7,509 nucleotides of DNA from Planctomycetota bacterium (GTDB taxonomy: Bacteria; Planctomycetota; Phycisphaerae; UBA1845; CAIVHJ01). A program made the position numbers and the translations under genes. The stretch is from the NCBI GenBank assembly GCA_022565195.1, contig JADFJZ010000058.1, positions 1 through 7,509 on the forward strand. The letters run 5' to 3'. The notes below the pieces were generated by a model that had not been told where the DNA came from, searched no databases, and was given only the letters and a program-made list of their open reading frames with translations. This document shows positions 1-6,046 of the stretch, piece after piece (position 1 is the first letter of the stretch; every line of letters begins with the position of its first letter).

Positions 1-1
1 C

Positions 2-415
2 GACGAATGCGCCGACAAGCTCGTCATCTTCGACGGCGTCACGGAATTCTCCACCAGCAGCGCCACCACGGACGGGGGAGACACTAACTGCACCGGTGAT
101 TGCTGCGATTTTGGCGATCCGATGATCCACAACGACGTCTGGTACAACTACGACGCCACTTGTAGCGGGACGCTAACGGTGAGCACCTGCGACACCGTCA
201 ACTACGACTCGAAAATCGGGATCTACGACGGCTGCGGTGCTTGCCCCTACGGCGGCAACGAAATCGGCTGCAACGACGATGGCGAGGGCTGCCCGCTATT
301 CTCGTCGTTGGCCACGGCAGACGTGGTGCAGGGCAATTGCTACACCATTCGCATCGGCGCTTTCGGCCCCAATGATGGCGGCAGCGGCACGGTGCTTGTA
401 GATTGCGCGCCCTAG
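2..415 (+). CDS. C-terminal part of a secreted cysteine-rich planctomycete-type protein (5' end outside window)
   Basis: The frame is open from base 2 and ends at TAG 413-415, giving 137 residues; the start lies upstream of the window. The visible part reads as one Cys-rich beta-type module: 'FDGVTEFSTSSATTDG', then 'NDVWYNYDATCSGTLTVSTC', then 'IGIYDGC', 'IGCNDDGEGC' and a closing 'GTVLVDCAP'. It contains 12 cysteines, an even number, which fits disulfide bonding outside the cytoplasm. Established knowledge: modules with this D-x-W-Y, TLTVSTC and GCNDD pattern are common, often repeated, in large planctomycete extracellular proteins and resemble pre-peptidase C-terminal-like domains. No catalytic residues can be recognised, and the N-terminal domains that would define the function are missing. 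An internal ATG at 122 exists, but the coding pattern clearly continues upstream of it, so it is not the start. The gene is followed by a strong terminator and is probably the last of its transcript. Confidence 0.8.
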   Translation, partial: DECADKLVIFDGVTEFSTSSATTDGGDTNCTGDCCDFGDPMIHNDVWYNYDATCSGTLTVSTCDTVNYDSKIGIYDGCGACPYGGNEIGCNDDGEGCPLFSSLATADVVQGNCYTIRIGAFGPNDGGSGTVLVDCAP

Positions 416-460
416 GATGTGTGGCAAGCGATTCGAGACCGCTCAACAGAGATGAGATCG

Positions 461-510
461 GGGATGCGTCCTCCAGGCGATGATGATCGCGGGAGGGCGC
501 ATCCCTTTTT
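461..510 (+). terminator. Rho-independent terminator of the secreted-protein gene
   Basis: The arms 461-474 (GGGATGCGTCCTCC) and 492-505 (GGAGGGCGCATCCC) form a 14-bp stem with one G-T wobble (469/497) and a 17-nt loop. Five T residues (506-510) follow at once. This is the classical layout for plus-strand termination, 46 bases after the TAG at 413-415. The minus-strand side has no T run, so the structure is probably one-directional and would not stop transcription from the convergent gene at 601-1761. Confidence 0.82.
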
Positions 511-582
511 CCGTACGTTCGCGAGATTGATCAGTGGCTGGGCGATAGTGGAGTTGATGTGGATGCCGTCGGACGATCGGTC

Positions 583-597
583 GCCGAGTTGCTCGGC
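583..597 (-). other. Short GC-rich stem-loop just after the CvpA-family stop codon
   Basis: GCCGAG (583-588) and CTCGGC (592-597) form a perfect 6-bp stem with a 3-base loop, three bases beyond the minus-strand stop at 601-603. No T run follows on the minus strand, so it is not a standard intrinsic terminator. It may mark or stabilise the 3' end of the transcript, or be chance in GC-rich DNA. Confidence 0.3.
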
Positions 598-600
598 TCG

Positions 601-1761
601 TCATTTGATCGACTGCTTTGTTTCTTTCCGGGCATCCTGATTGACTTGGGAATCTGACTCTTTCCTCGCCCGCGCCCTCATTTCATCCTCAAGTGCAGCC
701 ACCCGCTTTGACGCGTAGACGAGGAATTCTTTGACGGGCATGCCGTGCAGCTTGGCCAGTTCGGCGTTGGCCTCCTCGCGGTATTCGAACGGCACGGAGA
801 CCATCACGGCGCCGAAGAGTTCGTCTCGATACCGCTCTACCTCTCGGGCCAGTTTCACATCGTCCATCAACCTGGTCACGGTTGAACTGTTGAGCATCGC
901 TCGAAGGTCGCCGGACTTGACGGCGAGTTTCAGCGCCCGGTCGTTTCTGATCTCGCGGGTAATCCTGCTGATGGCCGTGTTTTCGGCGAGAACTTGCACG
1001 ATAAACGGGTGGTTCTTGAGGTTGTCGATTGTGCCGTCGTACCGTGAAATGACGGCCAGAGAGCCGCCCATCTCGAGCACCTCGCGCTGGCCCTTTGAGA
1101 ACTCGGCGAGCTTCTTGCCGACGGCGGTCGAATCCGCCATACCCCGTAGAAACACCAACTGATCATGGACTCCGCGGGCCGCGGCGTTGTCGTCCATGAT
1201 CATTCTCAGTCCCATGCGCGCGGGAGTCTCAACCGCCAGCAGGGCTACAAAGGTCGTGGTGGACAAGAGCACGCCTTCGACAATTCCGGCGCCCATCCCC
1301 AGCAGGCGCGCCTTGCGACCGAGCCTGCCGTGCCGTCTGAGATACCAGGCGCTGAGCAGGGTGCCAAGCAAGTAGCCCGCCGCCAGGATGCCCAGCGCCA
1401 CCACCAGAATCGAGAGATGGCGCGCGGGCACAAATGGCCAGTGACACCACGCGCGGAGGTACGGCGTCAGTGCTTTGCCGAGTGGCACAGCCCAGGCGCA
1501 GACGGCGAGCAGGCTGATGATGATCAGCCCCGATTTGATCAGCCCAGCCTTGAAGCCGCGCCGTGCCCAGACGCCGGCACTGAGCACCACGATGCCGATG
1601 AGCACATCGACCGCTGCCGTCAGAACGATGCCGAGCAGAATCAGCGAGAAAATGAAGAACTGCGCGGAGGCTCGCAGAGGAGGAGACAGCTCCGCGGAGG
1701 ATGCGGACGAACGCTCTGCGGCTTTGCCCAGTGATTGATCTGCAGTGGCGATGTCGCTCAT
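601..1761 (-). CDS. CvpA-family integral membrane protein with a long soluble C-terminal region
   Basis: The protein has 386 residues, ATG at 1761 and TGA at 601-603. After a polar Ser/Ala-rich N-terminus (1-32) come hydrophobic segments at about 34-64, 73-94, 115-138 and 153-176. The first carries the CvpA-type signature 'VDVLIGIVVLSAG…RRGFKAGLIK', meaning Asp near the start of the helix and R-G-F-x-x-G-L after it; 'LLGMGAGIVEGVLL' (153-166) resembles the family's last helix. CvpA proteins are named for a role in colicin V production in E. coli; their general biochemical role is unclear, so no reaction is assigned. Residues 180-386 are soluble, charged and mostly helical in appearance, ending in a Lys/Arg/Glu-rich tail (357-386). 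This makes the protein about twice the usual CvpA length of roughly 160-200 residues. No clear Shine-Dalgarno lies before the ATG. The gene follows the rhomboid gene in the same direction after 177 bp and may be co-transcribed with it or have its own promoter. Confidence 0.72.
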   Translation of the reverse strand: MSDIATADQSLGKAAERSSASSAELSPPLRASAQFFIFSLILLGIVLTAAVDVLIGIVVLSAGVWARRGFKAGLIKSGLIIISLLAVCAWAVPLGKALTPYLRAWCHWPFVPARHLSILVVALGILAAGYLLGTLLSAWYLRRHGRLGRKARLLGMGAGIVEGVLLSTTTFVALLAVETPARMGLRMIMDDNAAARGVHDQLVFLRGMADSTAVGKKLAEFSKGQREVLEMGGSLAVISRYDGTIDNLKNHPFIVQVLAENTAISRITREIRNDRALKLAVKSGDLRAMLNSSTVTRLMDDVKLAREVERYRDELFGAVMVSVPFEYREEANAELAKLHGMPVKEFLVYASKRVAALEDEMRARARKESDSQVNQDARKETKQSIK

Positions 1762-1938
1762 AAACTAATGCCCGCAGTCTTCAGGCCGATCGAATGAGTC
1801 ACATGGCGCGACGGAAACCGCCCGTACAGTGGGTCTGCCGAACTCAGGGGTCGACCGAGACTATCATCGGCGGAAGCTGGATGCCTGTTGGGAAGGAAAC
1901 CGGGATCATCCCGTGCGTCTGATAATACCGGCGGGTCG

Positions 1939-3141
1939 CTAGCCTGCGTCGGGCGAGGCCGGTCGGAGAAGGGCGGTTACGCGGTCGAGCCACTGCTGGC
2001 ATTGCTGCTTGCGGCCGGCGTCGATCAAGGAATCCAGGGCCAGTTTCAAGTGTCCCTCGGCGGCCTCGTATTGTTCCAGATCCCGAGCGTAGATGATGCC
2101 GACGAGAAGGCGGGTTTCATCGATTTCACGGTCCTTGGGGTATTGTTTGAGATACATCTCGAAAGCCCCGGCGGCCTGGGGATACTTCTTGCGGGAATAC
2201 AGCAATCGGGCGATCGCCAGTTGCTGCTGTCGCGGAAGACTCTGGTCGGGGTTGAGTTGCGTCAATTGCTCGTAGTAGTCCACGGCAGCGGCGGAGCCGG
2301 TCGGTGCAGCGAGCGCGTCATGGATCTTGGCCCGAAGTTCGGCGATGCGGTCCAGCCGGGCTTCCAGATCACGCCTCTGCCCGTCGTCGAGCACGATCGG
2401 TCTCGCTACTTTACCGTACTTGGCACGTGCTTGGGCCTCGGGATCGCTCATGCCCGACGAGAACGCCCGGCGCTGGTTCCACCGTTTCATGACCGCCAGC
2501 AAGTCAAACTGGTCCCGCGATAACACGCCGCATAGTTGCAAGGCCAGCGTGGCAGCAAAGCCATACCCGTAGCCGAGCAAATGGACCTCGTAGGCGACGT
2601 CCATGCCGCCGATCAGGCGCGGCGCCAGAATGTTGTCCCACAGCACGACTTTGAACAGGATCACCCACAAGCTGGGCAGCTCAAAGACCGTGATCAAAAT
2701 AAACCAAAACAAGAACAGAATTTTGCTGCGCGGGAACAGCACCATGAACGTCATGGTGATCGCAGCGATTGATCCGGAAGCGCCGATCAACGCTTGGTCG
2801 TGATTGATCGTGAATCCCCATCCGGCGAAAATGCCTGCTGACAGATAGAACAGAGCGTACGGGAGATTGCCGAACTTGGAGTTCACACTGTTGCCGAACA
2901 CCCACAGAAAGAGCATGTTCCCGCCCAGATGCCAAATGTCGCCGTGAACGAATTGGTAGCTGATGAACTGCCACCACTCCGGCGTGCCGGCGTCCAGGGC
3001 CAGAATGTTGTTCTTGATGTGGCCCAGCGACTCGGAACCTGTAACGTCGAGAACCATGAAAGCCAGAAAATTGAGCGCGACGATCGCGTAGTTGGCGAAG
3101 GGCGTGCCCCGGACGGGAGTGTCGGTACGAAGCGGAATCAT
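1939..3141 (-). CDS. Rhomboid family intramembrane serine protease with C-terminal TPR-like region
   Basis: The protein has 400 residues, ATG at 3141 and TAG at 1939. It shows the rhomboid active site: 'HGDIWHLGGN' gives the H-x4-H-x3-N motif (H66, H71, N75), 'GASGS' supplies the nucleophile Ser122, and 'VHLLGYGYG' the catalytic His187. Hydrophobic helices lie at about 17-33, 60-83, 93-111, 118-136, 140-166 and 184-205. Rhomboids cut transmembrane helices of other proteins within the membrane; the substrate here is unknown. Residues 210-280 form a charged linker. Residues 283-392 contain helical, TPR-like stretches ('ARLLYSRKKYPQAAGAFEMY', 'EAAEGHLKLALDSL') that probably bind partners in the cytoplasm. 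The start is favoured because the 'MIPLRTDTPVRG' N-terminus is typical of bacterial rhomboids of this type; the ribosome site (GCAGGG) is weak. It lies 36 bp downstream of the DUF1844 gene, which suggests an operon. Confidence 0.93.
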   Translation of the reverse strand: MIPLRTDTPVRGTPFANYAIVALNFLAFMVLDVTGSESLGHIKNNILALDAGTPEWWQFISYQFVHGDIWHLGGNMLFLWVFGNSVNSKFGNLPYALFYLSAGIFAGWGFTINHDQALIGASGSIAAITMTFMVLFPRSKILFLFWFILITVFELPSLWVILFKVVLWDNILAPRLIGGMDVAYEVHLLGYGYGFAATLALQLCGVLSRDQFDLLAVMKRWNQRRAFSSGMSDPEAQARAKYGKVARPIVLDDGQRRDLEARLDRIAELRAKIHDALAAPTGSAAAVDYYEQLTQLNPDQSLPRQQQLAIARLLYSRKKYPQAAGAFEMYLKQYPKDREIDETRLLVGIIYARDLEQYEAAEGHLKLALDSLIDAGRKQQCQQWLDRVTALLRPASPDAG

Positions 3142-3177
3142 CGGTAACCCTGCGCAGCGATCGGCGTTCGCGTGAGT

Positions 3178-3570
3178 TTAAGTGGAAGGCTCGTTTTCCG
3201 ATTCTGCCGCGGCCGGCGAGGTGGCCTGCACGAACCCAAGGCGCAGTTCATGGAGAGTCGCATCAAGAACTTTCTGTTCAGTGTCGTCGAGCTGTCCCGC
3301 GGTCTTTTCTTTCAGGATTTCGATCAAGTCGATGTTGTGCTTGGCCACGTTGATGTCCGCCGGCATCTCGCGGCCGTCGGGCATTCGCATTCCGCCCAAA
3401 CCGATGACGGCTTGCATGGCGAGCAAGTTGACGATTTCCAGAAACGAGGGATCCGGCATTGGTCCGCCTTGTCCCGCGTCGGCGGTCTCTTTGCTCAGGC
3501 GCTCCTTTTCTTGCTGCGCTTCCTGTTTCCAGTCGGAATCAACGATGATTCTGGGTTCTTCGTCTGCCAT
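3178..3570 (-). CDS. DUF1844 family protein
   Basis: The protein has 130 residues, ATG at 3570 and TAA at 3178-3180. The N-terminus 'PRIIVDSDWKQEAQQEKERL' and the core 42-115 match the DUF1844 pattern: 'FLEIVNLLAMQAVIGLG', 'INVAKHNIDLIEILKEKT' and 'LDATLHELRLGFVQ'. No catalytic residues are apparent. It is a small, mainly helical, probably cytoplasmic protein, with a Pro/Gly-rich break at 33-41 and an acidic disordered tail (116-130). The function of DUF1844 proteins is not established to my knowledge. The start is well supported: AAGGAG (plus-strand 3577-3582) lies six bases before the ATG. It is the first gene of a likely minus-strand operon with the rhomboid gene, and a candidate promoter lies directly upstream (3602-3631). 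Confidence 0.88.
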   Translation of the reverse strand: MADEEPRIIVDSDWKQEAQQEKERLSKETADAGQGGPMPDPSFLEIVNLLAMQAVIGLGGMRMPDGREMPADINVAKHNIDLIEILKEKTAGQLDDTEQKVLDATLHELRLGFVQATSPAAAESENEPST

Positions 3571-3576
3571 GCACCG

Positions 3577-3582
3577 CTCCTT
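3577..3582 (-). promoter_or_regulatory. Strong Shine-Dalgarno of the DUF1844 gene
   Basis: The minus strand reads AAGGAG, then six bases, then ATG. It is the clearest ribosome binding site among the minus-strand genes here and fixes the DUF1844 start. Confidence 0.75.
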
Positions 3583-3601
3583 GGCTCACTGCCGACAATG
3601 G

Positions 3602-3631
3602 ATTGTAGTCACTGTCGACAGGATAACCCAA
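3602..3631 (-). promoter_or_regulatory. Candidate promoter of the DUF1844-rhomboid operon with palindrome in the spacer
   Basis: The minus strand shows TACAAT (plus 3602-3607) as a 5/6 match to the -10 element. TTGGGT (plus 3626-3631) is a weak -35, 18 bp away. The expected transcript start would leave a leader of roughly 25 bases containing the AAGGAG site. The 10-bp perfect palindrome CTGTCGACAG (3612-3621) lies inside the spacer, as an operator might. The -35 match is poor and planctomycete promoter rules are not well known, so this is tentative. Confidence 0.35.
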
Positions 3632-3745
3632 TATCGACACGAGGGATAGGGTCGAGGGCCGGATCCTATCGCGCCGGCTCCGGCAGGCATCGCTTTTCCG
3701 GTCCGGCTGAATGTTCAGGCCATTGGCAAGAGCGTGCATGAATGC

Positions 3746-3857
3746 TAGGCTTTGTCTGAAAACAGCCAAGGAGCCGCAGACTTTAGTCTGCGCGAGTCCT
3801 CGCGCGGGTCAATACCAGCGGATGCTTGAAAGAATCCGAGTTTTCAGACAGAGCCTA
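3746..3857. mobile_element. MITE-like 112-bp element with terminal inverted repeats (non-autonomous or remnant)
   Basis: TAGGCTTTGTCTGAAAAC (3746-3763) and GTTTTCAGACAGAGCCTA (3840-3857) are inverted copies, 18 bp with one mismatch. The outer TA at each end is compatible with a TA target duplication, leaving 16-bp terminal repeats of the form GGCTYTGTCTGAAAAC. The 76-bp interior has no ORF but holds two hairpin-forming palindromes. Termini beginning GGCT and containing TCTGAAAA resemble those of some DDE-transposase insertion sequences, but the family cannot be fixed by eye. The size and coding-free interior suggest a miniature element mobilised in trans. It occupies about a third of the DUF1844-pepT intergenic region and ends 74 bases before the pepT start, so it may affect pepT expression. 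A bidirectional transcript-end hairpin is an alternative reading. Confidence 0.6.
3775..3805. repeat. Two overlapping palindromes inside the MITE-like element
   Basis: CGCAGACT (3775-3782) and AGTCTGCG (3785-3792) form an 8-bp palindrome around TT. GCGCGAG (3790-3796) and CTCGCGC (3799-3805) form a second, 7-bp palindrome around TC. They share bases 3790-3792, so only one full hairpin can form at a time. No function can be assigned. Confidence 0.6.
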
Positions 3858-3931
3858 ATCTTCGACCAATCGGAATAAACAGGGTACTGAGGCTCAGCCC
3901 CAAACCTCATCAGGCGATCGGAAGGTGACTT

Positions 3932-5164
3932 GTGAAGAAACTGCTGGAACGATTCTGCCGCTATGTTCAAGTTGAGACCACTGCTGTGGAAGAGACGGAC
4001 GACTACCCCAGTTCCGCCGGACAGTTGGAACTGGGCCGGATGCTGGTCGACGAACTGAAGGCGCTGAAGCTCGCGGACGTGACCATGAGCGAACGCGGCA
4101 TCATCATGGCCACGATTCCGGGCAATCAGGACAATGTGCCAACCATCGCGTGGCTCGCCCACATGGACACTTCGCCCGAAGCCAGCGGCAAAGACGTCAA
4201 ACCGATCGTCCATAAGAACTACGACGGCCGGGACATCGTTCTGCCGGGCGACTCGAAGCAAGTGATTCGCGTCGAGGAAACCGAGCAGCTCCGGGAGATG
4301 GTGGGCCAAACGATCATCACCAGCGACGGCACCACGCTGCTGGGTGCGGATGACAAGAGCGGTGTGGCCGTCGTCATGACCGCTGCGGATCACTTGATGG
4401 CCCATCCCGAAATCAAGCACGGCCCCATCCGCATTTGCTATACCTGCGACGAAGAAGTCGGCCGCGGCACGGACCATATTGATTTGGACGCCCTCGGCGC
4501 GATCGCCGCCTACACGCTGGACGGCGAGAGCCACGGCATGATCGAGAACGAGACGTTTTCCGCCGACCTGGCCACGGTGACCGTGAACGGCTACAACATT
4601 CACCCCGGTTTGGCGACGGGCAGGATGGTCAATGCCATCCGCATCGCGGGCGAGTTCATTTCGCGGATGCCGTGGCAGCGTTTGGCGCCCGAGACGACCT
4701 CCGGCCGAGAGGGATTCATGCATCCCTACATCCTCAAGGGCGGATGCGATTCGACCCAGATTCGCATCATTCTGCGCAGCTTTGAAACCGCAGAGCTTCC
4801 CAAGCAAGCAAAGCTGCTGGGCCAAATCGCCGCCACGCTCGAAGCGGAGCATCCGCGCGTGAAGATCGACATCGACATCACCGAACAATACCGCAACATG
4901 GCGGAGGGAATGAACAAGGAGCCTCGGGCGGTCGGCAAGGTCCAGCAAGCCATGAAGAATCTGGGTCGTGACTATCAGTTGGAGAGCATTCGCGGCGGCA
5001 CCGACGGTTCCCGGCTGACCGAAAAAGGGCTGCCCACGCCGAACCTTTCGACCGGCATGCACAATTTCCATTCACCGCTGGAGTTCGCCTGCCTGGAAGA
5101 AATGCAGCAGGCCGTCGAAGTTCTGGTGGAACTGGCCCAATGCTGGGCCAGGAGCGAGGACTGA
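3932..5164 (+). CDS. pepT: Peptidase T (tripeptide aminopeptidase, M20B metallopeptidase)
   Basis: The protein has 410 residues, close to E. coli PepT (about 408), and is alignable from end to end, beginning 'KKLLERFCRYVQVET'. PepT is a cytoplasmic di-zinc exopeptidase that removes the N-terminal residue from tripeptides in peptide catabolism. All expected active-site residues are visible: H77 and D79 in 'AHMDTSP', bridging D140 in 'LLGADDKSG', catalytic E174 and ligand E175 in 'CDEEVGRG', D197 in 'TLDGE', and H380 in 'HNFHSP'. The substrate-side 'IRGGTDGSRL' (353-362) and 'NIHPG' (222-226) are intact. The start is GTG, preceded by GGAAGG (3920-3925) at six bases, and the N-terminus lines up with the family there. 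No convincing promoter was found; the MITE-like element lies just upstream. The gene converges on the isomerase-like gene. A 420-codon antisense frame across it is a composition shadow. Confidence 0.96.
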   Translation: MKKLLERFCRYVQVETTAVEETDDYPSSAGQLELGRMLVDELKALKLADVTMSERGIIMATIPGNQDNVPTIAWLAHMDTSPEASGKDVKPIVHKNYDGRDIVLPGDSKQVIRVEETEQLREMVGQTIITSDGTTLLGADDKSGVAVVMTAADHLMAHPEIKHGPIRICYTCDEEVGRGTDHIDLDALGAIAAYTLDGESHGMIENETFSADLATVTVNGYNIHPGLATGRMVNAIRIAGEFISRMPWQRLAPETTSGREGFMHPYILKGGCDSTQIRIILRSFETAELPKQAKLLGQIAATLEAEHPRVKIDIDITEQYRNMAEGMNKEPRAVGKVQQAMKNLGRDYQLESIRGGTDGSRLTEKGLPTPNLSTGMHNFHSPLEFACLEEMQQAVEVLVELAQCWARSED

Positions 5165-5202
5165 GTGCTGAGGAGTGACCACTCCGCTCTTGCGATTCCG
5201 CA

Positions 5203-5237
5203 ATCTGAAATCTGAAATCTGAAATCTCAAATCTGAC
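5203..5237. repeat. Heptanucleotide tandem repeat (ATCTGAA), five units
   Basis: Units at 5203-5209, 5210-5216 and 5217-5223 are identical ATCTGAA. The fourth (5224-5230) is ATCTCAA and the fifth (5231-5237) ATCTGAC. The array fills the right half of the 73-bp gap between the converging stops of pepT and the isomerase-like gene and directly abuts the latter's TAA (5238-5240). To its left, GGAGTG/CACTCC (5172-5177/5180-5185) is a small inverted repeat without a T run. The array resembles heptanucleotide short tandem repeats known between genes of some bacteria, for example the STRR sequences of cyanobacteria. Confidence 0.9.
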
Positions 5238-6026
5238 TTACGCCGAGAGCGTCTTGAGGATGGCGGCGATATCCGACAGATCGCCGGCCGATTCGTAGAT
5301 CATGGGGCCTTCGTAGCGGATTTCATTGAGCGCTTCGCAGATCTTTGCGGCGTCGATCGGATTGGTCTCGCTTCTGGATAGGTCAACCGCCCCCAGAAAA
5401 ACGGCGTGCAGGCGGTAGCTCAGGCATCGCAACCAGTCCACAGGACATCCAAAGCGCGCGACATCGTTCAAATTGAAGGCCACGCCGATGGCCGGTGAGT
5501 TCAGCCGATCGACGAGATCGCGAGTCTCCACCGGCGACAGCAAGAAACCGCCGCTCGCAGCCCGAACCGCGATCTTCACACCGCGCTTCTCTGCCTGCTC
5601 TGCCACCTCCATCACGCCTTCATAAACGTGATTCAAAGCGGCTTCGTAGGACACAATCTCATCACCTTGTTTGGACGGATCGATCACGGCGCCGCGCAAC
5701 CACACCAGCGGGGCTTCCAGGCGGCAGGCCAGCTCGATCAATCTTCGTGTGGTCTCCAGCGCCGTCCTGCGAGACGATTCGTCGGGCGAGGCGAAGTTGT
5801 GGGTCGTGTACAGGTCGCTCGTCAATGCCGCAACGGCCAAGCCCGCTTCACCAAAATGGCGCAGCACGGCTGCAACATCAGCAGGTGACGTTGCCAGATT
5901 CAACTCGCCGCGATCATTCACCACGAGCTCGACGCCGTCGAACCCAGCCCGAGCACTCGACTCCGCCATAGTGGAGATCGACGTTCCGGGGGCGAACGCG
6001 CGAGAACTGATGCACCTTTGAATCAT
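5238..6026 (-). CDS. Sugar phosphate isomerase/epimerase-like TIM-barrel protein, metal site apparently degenerate
   Basis: The protein has 262 residues, ATG at 6026 and TAA at 5238-5240. The fold is recognised from 'AGFDGVELVV' (27-36), 'LIELACRLEAPLVWLRG' (96-112), 'FLLSPVETRDLVDRLNSPAIGV' in two parts (161-182), 'RFGCPVDWLR' (191-200) and 'MIYES' (242-246). This is the order seen in the xylose isomerase-like (AP endonuclease 2) superfamily of sugar epimerases. Members usually bind a divalent metal through Glu, Asp, His and Glu. Here the first Glu position is R155 ('IAVR'), the Asp is N185 ('AFNLND') and the His appears to be F210 ('AVFLGAVD'); only E245 is kept. The protein may be a non-catalytic relative or use another site, so the substrate is unassigned. 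A GAGG (minus strand) seven bases before the ATG may be the ribosome site. It diverges from mutL and probably has its own promoter; no functional link to mutL is evident. Confidence 0.82.
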   Translation of the reverse strand: MIQRCISSRAFAPGTSISTMAESSARAGFDGVELVVNDRGELNLATSPADVAAVLRHFGEAGLAVAALTSDLYTTHNFASPDESSRRTALETTRRLIELACRLEAPLVWLRGAVIDPSKQGDEIVSYEAALNHVYEGVMEVAEQAEKRGVKIAVRAASGGFLLSPVETRDLVDRLNSPAIGVAFNLNDVARFGCPVDWLRCLSYRLHAVFLGAVDLSRSETNPIDAAKICEALNEIRYEGPMIYESAGDLSDIAAILKTLSA

Positions 6027-6046
6027 TTCACAGCCTCGTCGTTACG

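Noticed and set aside
487..640. Coding-like stretch (VREIDQWLGDSGVDVDAVG) downstream of the terminator on the plus strand
   Set aside because: It has no start codon after the upstream TGA (484-486), overlaps the terminator at one end and the CvpA-family gene at the other, and is too short to support as a remnant.
1165..1734. 189-codon plus-strand frame opposite the CvpA-family gene
   Set aside because: It is rich in Gln, Arg, Asp and Ala without motifs, and the opposite strand encodes clear membrane helices. It is a shadow frame.
1901..1913. CGGGATCATCCCG palindrome after the rhomboid stop as a possible terminator
   Set aside because: The stem is at most 5 bp with a 3-base loop, and the following minus-strand bases (GTTTCCTT) are only weakly T-rich. 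This is not enough to claim termination between the rhomboid and CvpA-family genes.
1888..2523. 211-codon plus-strand frame opposite the rhomboid C-terminal region
   Set aside because: It is antisense to a supported rhomboid gene and has a composition-driven sequence without recognisable domains.
3645..3670. Imperfect inverted repeat GATAGGGTC/GATCCTATC
   Set aside because: The 9-bp arms have one mismatch and an 8-base loop, with no T run and no gene edge nearby. It may be chance in a GC-rich intergenic region.
3539..3769. 76-codon minus-strand frame between the DUF1844 gene and the MITE-like element
   Set aside because: It starts inside the inverted repeat and overlaps the well-supported DUF1844 start in another frame. 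It has no ribosome site or motif.
3809..5071. 420-codon open frame on the minus strand opposite pepT
   Set aside because: It runs antisense to a gene with every PepT active-site residue intact. Its protein has no recognisable motif and ends in the MITE-like element. High GC at third codon positions explains the lack of stops.
5165..5202. Possible terminator between pepT and the isomerase-like gene (GGAGTG/CACTCC)
   Set aside because: The 6-bp arms are separated by only two bases and no T run follows on either strand.
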